DNA of 64,000 nucleotides from positions 1 to 64,000 of the IMG/VR virus record IMGVR_UViG_3300031707_001866, one strand, 5' to 3'. This document shows positions 35,620-42,946 of this stretch, piece after piece (position 1 is the first letter of the stretch; every line of letters starts with the position of its first letter). The notes under the pieces are model-generated. The model was not told the DNA's origin and ran no database searches. It was given only the letters and a program-made list of their open reading frames with translations. Made by a program: the position numbers and the translations under genes. The stretch comes from a virus.

Positions 35620-35778
35620 ATGAGTGAATCCAAAAACGTGTGCAGATTTTGTCTTAATTCTAACTGTGAACGTTATTGCGAACTTCATCAATGGGTAATA
35701 GATAAAAGGGTTGATACGCGACACTGCGCGAATTTCGACCCCAACTCTAAATACTTAAGAGGTAAAAATGAAAATTGA
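35620..35778 (+). CDS. Cysteine-rich micro-protein (52 aa)
   Basis: Five cysteines and two histidines (CRFCLNSNCERYCELH... RHCANF) point to a metal-binding knuckle. ATG after CGGAGA. Overlaps the next start. Unknown. Confidence 0.55.
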   Translation: MSESKNVCRFCLNSNCERYCELHQWVIDKRVDTRHCANFDPNSKYLRGKNEN

Positions 35779-35926
35779 ATTTGAAAACCATCGTAAATAC
35801 ACGGGGATGAGGAGACTCTACTGGGGGTTTAGGAGATTTCACTATGGCCTCTATCGGTATCATTTAATAATTGGTTGCTGCGGATTATTTTATTTCATAC
35901 TTTGGGGGAAGAGAAATGGAAATTAA
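35768..35926 (+). CDS. Small basic membrane protein (52 aa)
   Basis: Arginine- and tyrosine-rich N-terminal 32 residues, then one hydrophobic helix (HLIIGCCGLFYFILW). Overlaps both neighbours by about 11 bases. Unknown. Confidence 0.5.
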   Translation: MKIEFENHRKYTGMRRLYWGFRRFHYGLYRYHLIIGCCGLFYFILWGKRNGN

Positions 35927-36173
35927 ATCAGACGAAAAAAACGGAAGAATAATCTTTACAAGTGACGAGGGGTTTAGGTTGGTTTTGTTTAAAGATTATA
36001 AAACAGTTAATTTGGAAGTCACGCCTACCAGCACTACTGGTGAGAAATTTTGGCATCCTCTTATGACTTTCAGTTTTGAGGAATTAAAGGCATTAGATTT
36101 ATTGGTTGCTAATACAAAAGCTGCTGTAATTGCATTTGAAGATTTTACTTCAAAGAAGAGGGTAAAGAAATGA
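35916..36173 (+). CDS. Unknown small protein (85 aa)
   Basis: ATG after GGGGGAAGAG. Beta-rich start (GRIIFTSDEGFRLVLFKDYKT), helical end. Overlaps the DeoC-like start by four bases. Unknown. Confidence 0.5.
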   Translation: MEIKSDEKNGRIIFTSDEGFRLVLFKDYKTVNLEVTPTSTTGEKFWHPLMTFSFEELKALDLLVANTKAAVIAFEDFTSKKRVKK

Positions 36174-36850
36174 TAGAAAAATATCTCGAACATACGCATA
36201 TTAAGCCCGAAACAACCTTTAGAGATGTAACGAAATTATGTCTTGACGCTGCCTTATATGGCTTCAGGTCGGTAGTGGTGCGCCCGGAATGGGTTAAGAC
36301 GGCCAAAAACATACTGGACTTTTCTAAAATAAAGATAGTGACTACACTTGGTTTCCCCTACGGACTTTGTTATACGCCGGTTTACCAGAAAGGCTCTGCT
36401 TTAGATTTAGCAGATGAAATAGACCTTCTTCCAAACATTCACGAAATAAAAAATAAAGATTACTATAACTTTACCATACAAGTAGATAAGTTGCGTAAGA
36501 TGTATAGTAATAAAATAATTAAATTGATAGTCGAGACCGGGGTATTTGATGAACAAGAAATAAACTGGCTGTGTATATTCGCCGAGGATTTGCACATAGA
36601 TTACATCAAGTCAAACACCGGATTATACAAACGCAAAAGGTCAATTTTAGAAGACCTGGCACTACTTAAAAAGCACACTAGATTACCTATTAAGATGGCC
36701 GGCGGGATTAAAGATTACCAAACCGCGAAAGTGTTGCTTGACAATGGGGCAGCGTTGCTCGGTGTAAGTGCAGGAGTAGATATTTGTAAGGGTGAAAGGA
36801 TGGCTGGAACGGGTAGAGACCAATTATTAAAAATACGGTGGGGTGGATAA
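36170..36850 (+). CDS. deoC: Deoxyribose-phosphate aldolase-like protein (DeoC)
   Basis: 226 residues with all DeoC catalytic positions: D85 in ADEIDLLPNI, Schiff-base lysine K147 in DYIKSNTGLY and K175 in PIKMAGGIKD. EHTHIKP at the start and GFPYG are also family features. DeoC interconverts deoxyribose-5-phosphate with acetaldehyde plus glyceraldehyde-3-phosphate. In a phage it could recycle sugar from degraded host DNA or balance nucleotide pools with the MazZ-like and deoxyribosyltransferase-like proteins nearby. A few usual residues differ (KSNTG for KTSTG). Confidence 0.8.
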   Translation: MIEKYLEHTHIKPETTFRDVTKLCLDAALYGFRSVVVRPEWVKTAKNILDFSKIKIVTTLGFPYGLCYTPVYQKGSALDLADEIDLLPNIHEIKNKDYYNFTIQVDKLRKMYSNKIIKLIVETGVFDEQEINWLCIFAEDLHIDYIKSNTGLYKRKRSILEDLALLKKHTRLPIKMAGGIKDYQTAKVLLDNGAALLGVSAGVDICKGERMAGTGRDQLLKIRWGG

Positions 36851-37245
36851 TGACGGAAGAAATAAAATTACAAATTGAAGTTACAGAAAAGCATCTATTA
36901 GATTACTTTAATCAGTTGTCCCCGGAACTTAAAAAAATAATTTTAGAGCAGTTTGTATTTTCGGAAATTATAGAGGTCATTGAACAGCAATTAAAACACC
37001 AAACAGACATAAGCACGTGGTCTACTAGCGGTTGGCGTGACGGAATGAATATCAGAGAGGCAATAATTAAGATACAAGGATTGGAGCCTGAATTTAAAAA
37101 AGACCTGGAAAGTATAATCAGAAGTCTGAAGTGGCGCACGGATTATTTAGAAAAGTATTACCGTTGGTTTTTTAAAGTCTACCACAATGAAAACACCTAT
37201 CCAATTGTATCAAAATATATAGGGTTTAATACAGACAAGGAGTAA
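36850..37245 (+). CDS. Unknown helical protein (131 aa)
   Basis: ATG overlaps the previous stop (TAATG). Helix-rich and acidic, with WRDGMNIREAI in the centre. No family recognised. Confidence 0.5.
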   Translation: MTEEIKLQIEVTEKHLLDYFNQLSPELKKIILEQFVFSEIIEVIEQQLKHQTDISTWSTSGWRDGMNIREAIIKIQGLEPEFKKDLESIIRSLKWRTDYLEKYYRWFFKVYHNENTYPIVSKYIGFNTDKE

Positions 37246-37247
37246 AA

Positions 37248-37394
37248 ATGCCAGAAGCAATTGAAACGGGAATAACATTAATATTAGTGGCAATTTGGAT
37301 TTGGCTATGTTTTTTGATAGGCGTAACTTTAATTACAGTTTGCTTGGTGCTGTGGAGTATTGAGAAGATTAAAAAATTGTTTGGGGGGAAATAA
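37248..37394 (+). CDS. Small membrane protein (48 aa)
   Basis: AAGGAG before ATG; one long or two short hydrophobic helices (about residues 8-38), basic end (KIKKLFGGK). Unknown; an inner-membrane factor is possible. Confidence 0.55.
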   Translation: MPEAIETGITLILVAIWIWLCFLIGVTLITVCLVLWSIEKIKKLFGGK

Positions 37395-37561
37395 TGCTAG
37401 AAAAGTTAAGGGGGTGGGCACTGAATAGAAAAAAAGGAGAGGCCTACCTCTTGGTTTTATACTTTGAAGACGGCGGTATAAAATATTGCACTTGTAAAAC
37501 GCTAATTGGTGCGATAATTTGCATTATAACCAAAAGGAGATTTCGTGGAAATGATATATAA
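37394..37561 (+). CDS. Small protein of unknown function (55 aa)
   Basis: Start overlaps the previous stop. Basic start, YCTCK and a short hydrophobic stretch (LIGAIICII). Unknown. Confidence 0.45.
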   Translation: MLEKLRGWALNRKKGEAYLLVLYFEDGGIKYCTCKTLIGAIICIITKRRFRGNDI

Positions 37562-37703
37562 AATTTTACAGTATGCCGCTATTGGGTGTTTCGCTGGATT
37601 GGCTACACTGGATTTTAGTGCAAGCAGACTAAATTTTGGTGGTCTGAACCTTAGTTTAACTCTACTGTATATTTTTCTCTATCTTACGCCTTTTTCTAAA
37701 TAG
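37545..37703 (+). CDS. Small two-helix membrane protein (52 aa)
   Basis: GTG chosen because AGGAGA is 5 bases upstream; an ATG two codons later is the alternative. Hydrophobic segments near residues 7-19 and 34-48. Unknown. Confidence 0.5.
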   Translation: MEMIYKILQYAAIGCFAGLATLDFSASRLNFGGLNLSLTLLYIFLYLTPFSK

Positions 37704-37711
37704 AGGTTACT

Positions 37712-38212
37712 ATGCGGCATCTCACAACTTATTTAGCAGGAAATATGGAATACGCTCGTGGAAGCGGGATTAATTGGCGTTTAAACGAGACGAAAGAATT
37801 GCGTAAAATATTCGGTTCCAATTTAAATATTGGAGACCCGGCACGGGATGAGTCCAAAAAAACAGGTATGCCCCCAGAAGAAGCCAAACAGAAGTTGAAC
37901 TATTGGAAAAAGCACAATAAAGAAGATAAAATAAAACAAATGATGAAGAAGGTTATTTCAGAGGACATTAAAGCAGTTAGACGCTGTGACTTTATGATAG
38001 TGTGTTGGGATTCAAATATTAGAACTTACGGGACAATCGGCGAAATTCAAATCGCTTATGATGAAAAAATACCTGTGTATTTTGTAACATTAAACAAACT
38101 CAGTGAAATTTCTTCTTGGCTTATTGGAGAATACACAGAAAAGTTTAGGACATTTAAGGAGTTAAATATTTATCTTAAAGGAAAATATTCAAGATATATT
38201 GGAGGAAAATAA
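37712..38212 (+). CDS. Nucleoside 2-deoxyribosyltransferase-like protein
   Basis: 166 residues. TTYLAGNMEYA at the start, GDPARDE, CDFMIVCWD and YGTIGEIQIAYDEKIPVYFV match the deoxyribosyltransferase fold; the glutamate in GTIGE is the usual nucleophile position. Enzymes of this fold move deoxyribose between bases or hydrolyse nucleotides. Fits the nucleotide genes around it. Confidence 0.65.
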   Translation: MRHLTTYLAGNMEYARGSGINWRLNETKELRKIFGSNLNIGDPARDESKKTGMPPEEAKQKLNYWKKHNKEDKIKQMMKKVISEDIKAVRRCDFMIVCWDSNIRTYGTIGEIQIAYDEKIPVYFVTLNKLSEISSWLIGEYTEKFRTFKELNIYLKGKYSRYIGGK

Positions 38213-38213
38213 A

Positions 38214-39341
38214 ATGAAAAAATGGACAGAACAAGATGACATTAAATTACTAATCGAATTAAATAACGGTAAGAATTTAATAGACATTGCCAGAGATTTT
38301 AAAGTGACTTATGATGTTTTGCGAGCACATTTTAAAAATCTTAAGGTTAAGTATGGCGATATTATAATCCAGAAACACGGTGAATCAATTATTGATGGGT
38401 TTGATTTAACTGCTTTTACTGGTGCTCTTCAATCATTACCGCCGTTAACTAAACCAGAAATTTATAAAATGGACACGCGGAAAGATACCGAAATTGCCCA
38501 GTTGTCTTTAAGCGATATTCACGTCGGTCAGTTGGCTTCTAAAGAGTTGACCGGGGGATTGGGGGAATATAATTGGACGCAGTGTCTAGACCGCGCGGAT
38601 AGACTTAAAAAAGGCGTAATGAAGATAGTAGAATTGAGGCGTAAGGCCACCAACATTAACAAATTGGTTATAATGTTGGGCGGAGATATAGTAGAGGGGC
38701 ACGGCATATTTAAGACACAGCAATATGAGGTCGAATTTGATGTAATGGAACAAGTTTTAAAGGCCATTACTCTTGTCAGTGATATAATTGTATACTTTGC
38801 ACAGAACTTTGAGCACGTGACAGTAGTGGGGGTTCCTGGTAATCACGGGGTGCTCGGCGGTAGAAAAGAAACCCCATTCCACATTAATTTTGATAGTCTG
38901 ATATACAAATTATTGGAAAAGTATTTAGTCAACCAAAAGAACGTTAAATTTGACTTCAGCACCACTTGGTATCAATTAGTAGATATTGAAGGTTGGAAAG
39001 AGTTACTGATTCACGGAGATGATATTGGCGGGTCAGTAATGTCCGATACAAAAGTCCAGGGAATCTGGGGTAAGTATCAAAAAATGTTGAACTCGGTATT
39101 CCAATATATGCTTATTGGTCACTTTCACCAGCAATGGTCTATTCCTTATGGATTTGGTGGTATGTATATAAATGGCGGATGGACGGGTGCTAACGCTTTT
39201 AGTAAGGTGGTTAAAAATGCTGCTGTGCCCGTTCAGTGGTTGACATTTATACATAAAAATTGGGGTATTGTGTCCCCCTCTCCAATCTATTTAATTCAAA
39301 AAGAAGCCAGAACCCCGGATATTAAAACTATAAAGATGTAG
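38214..39341 (+). CDS. Metallophosphoesterase (SbcD/Mre11-like) with HTH start
   Basis: 375 residues from an ATG 7 bases after GGAGGA. Residues 1-50 form a Myb/HTH-like module (WTEQDDIKLLIELNNGKNL). Then the calcineurin-like metal motifs in order: SDIHVGQ, GGDIVEGH, GNHG, IHGDDIG, GHFHQ. It is probably a DNA nuclease or phosphatase; no SbcC partner gene is seen nearby. Confidence 0.75.
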   Translation: MKKWTEQDDIKLLIELNNGKNLIDIARDFKVTYDVLRAHFKNLKVKYGDIIIQKHGESIIDGFDLTAFTGALQSLPPLTKPEIYKMDTRKDTEIAQLSLSDIHVGQLASKELTGGLGEYNWTQCLDRADRLKKGVMKIVELRRKATNINKLVIMLGGDIVEGHGIFKTQQYEVEFDVMEQVLKAITLVSDIIVYFAQNFEHVTVVGVPGNHGVLGGRKETPFHINFDSLIYKLLEKYLVNQKNVKFDFSTTWYQLVDIEGWKELLIHGDDIGGSVMSDTKVQGIWGKYQKMLNSVFQYMLIGHFHQQWSIPYGFGGMYINGGWTGANAFSKVVKNAAVPVQWLTFIHKNWGIVSPSPIYLIQKEARTPDIKTIKM

Positions 39342-39348
39342 GAGACCA

Positions 39349-39636
39349 ATGCTCACAATAATTTTAGACATTATAGTTGTATTGGCTGCTTTTATTGATA
39401 ACTTAAAATACTTCTTACTGTGCAGTTCTAACAAGAAAACTACACTTAATATGAAGAAGTTTTTAATTATCAGTATAGGTGCGCGCGTGGTTATTTTAAT
39501 TGCGTGTTTGCTTAAAGCCGACATAGTGTTTACAATCGTTTATATTATCGGCTTGATGGCAACCTCATTGTCGTACTATTTAAGAAAGAGTCACAAACTA
39601 GAACTAAATATCTTTAAACGTAGGAGAAGGAAATGA
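39349..39636 (+). CDS. Membrane protein with three hydrophobic segments (95 aa)
   Basis: Hydrophobic stretches at about residues 2-24, 39-57 and 60-80, with a very basic tail (KRRRRK). Overlaps the next start. Unknown. Confidence 0.5.
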   Translation: MLTIILDIIVVLAAFIDNLKYFLLCSSNKKTTLNMKKFLIISIGARVVILIACLLKADIVFTIVYIIGLMATSLSYYLRKSHKLELNIFKRRRRK

Positions 39637-39809
39637 TTAAAAATTTATTGAAGTATACTGTGGGATTACCACTTTTAGCCTTTCTCACTTTGGGGTGTTT
39701 TCTTAGTATGCTTTTATTTGGTATACCTGGCGGGGCTATTCACGGCGAGATTGGTTCTACAATTAGAGAAGATTGGGAATACTTAAAAGATACGTGGAGG
39801 CCATTATGA
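39633..39809 (+). CDS. Small membrane protein (58 aa)
   Basis: GGAGAAGG before ATG. One hydrophobic helix (residues 8-32) with a cysteine in LTLGCFLS, which might be a lipoprotein site. Overlaps the next start by four bases. Unknown. Confidence 0.5.
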   Translation: MIKNLLKYTVGLPLLAFLTLGCFLSMLLFGIPGGAIHGEIGSTIREDWEYLKDTWRPL

Positions 39810-40189
39810 TTAAAAAGTATGATTCGTTAAAAGCATTGAAAACAGAATGGCTACCTATATGCCAAATCGCCTGGGAAGAAATGAACATTAAACTCAGTGA
39901 TGAGCCAGTAATCGTTGAAGAGCAGGGAAGGACTGCTGAGGGATACTATGCTCGTTTAACAGTATGCCTTGCTGAGGCGGAATCCTTATTAGACTTTGCT
40001 GAATTAAAAAATCTACAAACGCGGGAAGCAGGAACTGAATTAGAAAGAAAGATTTGGTTGGCCGCTGCTGTGCGTGATGAGAGGTCTTTTAGAGACGCTA
40101 TTGAAGGTTTGGTAAAGGCAATAGAAATAAGAGTGAATATGACCCAGAGCCTTTTAAAATATCACAAACCGTTTAAGGGTGGGGAGTAA
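39806..40189 (+). CDS. Unknown helical protein (127 aa)
   Basis: ATG after GGAGG; an upstream in-frame start lacks a site. Helical throughout with many Glu/Arg. Its stop directly precedes a truncated methyltransferase. Unknown. Confidence 0.5.
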   Translation: MIKKYDSLKALKTEWLPICQIAWEEMNIKLSDEPVIVEEQGRTAEGYYARLTVCLAEAESLLDFAELKNLQTREAGTELERKIWLAAAVRDERSFRDAIEGLVKAIEIRVNMTQSLLKYHKPFKGGE

Positions 40190-40414
40190 ATGAAAATAGA
40201 AGAGATGATAAATAAAATATTCTTAGAGACTAAAAATGGGTTTGAGTATGTTAAACAAATCCCAGACAAGTCTATTGATATGATACTTTGTGATTTGCCT
40301 TATGGAACGACCGCCTGTAAGAATCTGAAAAGAAACTTTATAGGAATGGAAATCTATCAAGAGTATATAGACATATCCTATAAAAGATTGGCGGAACTAG
40401 ATGGAAATAGGTAA
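40190..40414 (+). pseudogene. DNA methyltransferase remnant with internal deletion
   Basis: A 74-residue frame that joins two ends of an N4/N6 DNA methyltransferase. The first part ends with motif IV-like [10 protein letters not shown]; the second is the typical C-terminal strand [20 protein letters not shown]. Roughly 100 or more residues that normally separate them are missing while the frame is kept. The SAM-binding and target regions would be incomplete, so it is probably inactive. A complete adenine methyltransferase gene follows. Confidence 0.7.
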
Positions 40415-40991
40415 AAATTTTTCTTGTAATAATGAAGGAAAAAGGAAGAAAAGCGACTTTTATGAAACTCCATATTCTATTACAAGACAATTTTTGGAAT
40501 TGGAACCGCCTCCCCTGGAATGGAAAATTCTCGAACCTGCCGCTGGTTCGGGGGCAATGACAAAAGTAATAAAAGAGTTTTCAAGTAATGTTACAGAGTA
40601 TAAATTTGAACAGGGGAAAGATTTTTTAATAGAAAACGAAAAGTTCGATTTTATAATAACAAATCCTCCTTTTTCTCTTGCCTATGAATTTATTCAAAAA
40701 GCAAAACAAGTTGCAAATCATAAGTTCGCACTTTTATTGCCCTTGTCTTATTTGCACGGAAAAACCAGATTTGATAATGTTTGGTCTGATAAAAAGTTTC
40801 CATTATCCCATATATATGTATTTGTTCGTTATCCGATGTTAGGGAACAAACTGCGAGAAGATGGAAAATATAAAACAGGTATGATGGTTTATGCTTGGTA
40901 TGTATGGGACAAAAGCACAACAAATAAAGAGCCCATCATTAAATGGATTGATAACCATAAATATGTAATAGGGGCAAGAAATGGACAATAA
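40401..40991 (+). CDS. Adenine-specific DNA methyltransferase-like
   Basis: 196 residues. SAM-binding motif I is EPAAGSGAM (about residues 44-52) and catalytic motif IV is NPPFS (about 86-90), with the start [14 protein letters not shown] common in phage N6-adenine methyltransferases. It would methylate phage DNA against restriction; it is short, so the target-recognition part is minimal. Directly upstream of the SAM synthetase gene. Confidence 0.75.
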   Translation: MEIGKNFSCNNEGKRKKSDFYETPYSITRQFLELEPPPLEWKILEPAAGSGAMTKVIKEFSSNVTEYKFEQGKDFLIENEKFDFIITNPPFSLAYEFIQKAKQVANHKFALLLPLSYLHGKTRFDNVWSDKKFPLSHIYVFVRYPMLGNKLREDGKYKTGMMVYAWYVWDKSTTNKEPIIKWIDNHKYVIGARNGQ

Positions 40992-41931
40992 AATTGAAAT
41001 AATAGAATACAAATCCAATGCTCACCCGGACACCTTAACAGACCTGGTTGTGGAAGCGTGTGCAACTTTTTTAGATTGGTATTACCAACGAAACTACGGG
41101 AAAGTTTTACATTACAATGTAGACAAGGCTCTATTCTCTGCCGGAGACGCAAACGTTTATTACGGCGGGGGAGAAGTCGTAAAACCACCTTGTTTTATTC
41201 TCGGCGGTCAAGTCACTAATTTAGATAGTGTCTTACGAAGTTGCTTAGTGGGAGAAACTAGAAAAACAATTAGAAAACACTTACCTAATTTAAAAGAGTT
41301 TGATGTGGAAATAAGATGCGGTTCCACAGTAAAAAATTTAAACGACATCGCTGTCAATGAAGTAATTTTATCTAATGACACCTCTTTTGGTGTAGGGTAT
41401 TATCCTTATTCTTCTGCTGAGCAGACAGTCTTTTCTATTCGGGATTATTTAGACTTCGTAATCCACGAACAGGTAATCCCAATGGGTGAACTGTACAAAA
41501 TAATGTATACCCCAGAAACTATTTGTATCTCGGCTCCTTTATATGCCAATAGAATTCCAGACAGAGAAGCCTACGCTGAGTTTAAGGCACGCATCCAGTA
41601 TGAACTCTCTGATTATGGCAATATAATATTCAACCCAGACTTTGATGGGGGGTTTCCTTATATGACTTTGTGTGGGAGTAGTATTGAATGTGGTGACGAT
41701 GGTCAGGTGGGTAGAGGAAACAGATACAACGGTCTTATAACCCCGTGCCGCCCGATGACCATTGAAGCGTATCACGGGAAGAATAATAAAAACCACGTGG
41801 GAAAACTCTACTCTAAAATGGCTTTTGAAAGAGCCAAAGCGCTTTATGAAGAAACAGGTAAATATACTGAAGTAATTCTAGTTAGTAAAATAGGAAGACC
41901 AATTACCGAATACGAGGAGTATATAATATGA
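40981..41931 (+). CDS. Archaeal-type S-adenosylmethionine synthetase
   Basis: 316 residues matching the archaeal MAT family rather than bacterial MetK: AHPDTLTDLVVEA near the start, HYNVDKALFSAG, NDTSFGVGYYPYSSAE, and GDDGQVGRGNRYNGLITPCRPM then GKNNKNHVGKLYS. It makes SAM from ATP and methionine. It is shorter than the usual 400 residues, with deletions in the middle. It lies between an adenine and a cytosine DNA methyltransferase gene, so the phage appears to supply its own methyl donor. Start overlaps the upstream gene by 11 bases. Confidence 0.85.
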   Translation: MDNKIEIIEYKSNAHPDTLTDLVVEACATFLDWYYQRNYGKVLHYNVDKALFSAGDANVYYGGGEVVKPPCFILGGQVTNLDSVLRSCLVGETRKTIRKHLPNLKEFDVEIRCGSTVKNLNDIAVNEVILSNDTSFGVGYYPYSSAEQTVFSIRDYLDFVIHEQVIPMGELYKIMYTPETICISAPLYANRIPDREAYAEFKARIQYELSDYGNIIFNPDFDGGFPYMTLCGSSIECGDDGQVGRGNRYNGLITPCRPMTIEAYHGKNNKNHVGKLYSKMAFERAKALYEETGKYTEVILVSKIGRPITEYEEYII

Positions 41932-42074
41932 ACAATCCAATACTTTTAGTGCTGATATTTTTTCAACTTTTGGTGGCCGGGTATTATTTTATATCTAAGG
42001 CTCCTTTGCTTGGTGGATTATTTATTATTTATGCTATTAGTAATGTAATAACCATATTTTTGAAAGTGCAATAA
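41928..42074 (+). CDS. Small membrane protein (48 aa)
   Basis: Two hydrophobic segments (residues 4-20 and 25-45). Start overlaps the SAM synthetase stop; stop overlaps the next ATG. Unknown. Confidence 0.5.
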   Translation: MNNPILLVLIFFQLLVAGYYFISKAPLLGGLFIIYAISNVITIFLKVQ

Positions 42075-42946
42075 TGAAAAAGTTACGAATTTTTGACTTG
42101 TTTACTGGCATTGCTGGTTTTAGTTTAGGAATAATTCGTGCATTGGGAAAAGAAAATGTTGAGATAGTGGGATTCGGCGAAATTGAAAAAGACCCAATCG
42201 CCATAAATAAATTTAATTTTAAGGAGATTAAAAATTATGAAGATGGAAAACCCTTGCCCGATTTTGATTTGCTTGTCGGAGGGAGCCCTTGCCAAGACCT
42301 CAGCACTGTTGGAAAAAGGAAGGGACTGTTTGGAGAAAGAAGTAGACTATTCTTTTATTTCGTGCAACTTCTTAAAGAAAAGCAACCTACAAATTTTATC
42401 TTTGAAAATGTTAAAGGTATTTTTTCAAGCGATAGAGGATGGGATTTTGCAAGAGTGCAAATTGAGTTTTCCGAAGCAGGTTATGACATTGAATGGCAAC
42501 TACTCAACTCCGCTGACTTCGGAGTCCCTCAACACAGAGAGCGAATTTATATTATCGGACATCTTAGAGGAAAAAGTGAACCAAAAGTATTTCCTTTCAC
42601 AAAGAGTAACAGACCGATTATTAAAAAGGAATCTAAATATTTAATATTTGATGGTTACAATAGAAAGTTTACAGAAATGATTGGCAGTTTAAGACAAAAT
42701 ATGCTGAATGGTGGAAGTTTAATTGTAGAAGACAACAAATTTCGCAAACTAACTCCGATAGAGTGTGAAAGACTGCAGAGTTTTCCAGATAACTGGACGA
42801 AATTTGGGATAAGCCAAAAGGGAACCCAGTATGAAATTTCTGATAATAGACGGTATAAAGCAGTAGGGAACGCAGTTACGGTTAGTCTCGTAGAAACGAT
42901 TGTTAGGAAGTTATATAAAGTAATCAAAGAGGAAAAATGCTTATAA
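42074..42946 (+). CDS. DNA cytosine-C5 methyltransferase
   Basis: 290 residues with the family motifs: LFTGIAGFSLG (I), GGSPCQDLS with nucleophile C73 (IV), FENVKG (VI), QHRERIYIIG (VIII), and a C-terminal RRYKAVGNAVTV (X). The target-recognition domain is short. It would protect phage DNA from restriction; no partner endonuclease is adjacent, so it is an orphan enzyme. Confidence 0.9.
   Translation: MKKLRIFDLFTGIAGFSLGIIRALGKENVEIVGFGEIEKDPIAINKFNFKEIKNYEDGKPLPDFDLLVGGSPCQDLSTVGKRKGLFGERSRLFFYFVQLLKEKQPTNFIFENVKGIFSSDRGWDFARVQIEFSEAGYDIEWQLLNSADFGVPQHRERIYIIGHLRGKSEPKVFPFTKSNRPIIKKESKYLIFDGYNRKFTEMIGSLRQNMLNGGSLIVEDNKFRKLTPIECERLQSFPDNWTKFGISQKGTQYEISDNRRYKAVGNAVTVSLVETIVRKLYKVIKEEKCL

Noticed and set aside
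42237-42644. 135-codon frame inside the cytosine methyltransferase gene
   Set aside because: Overlaps completely a gene with all catalytic motifs; no start signal or recognisable protein.
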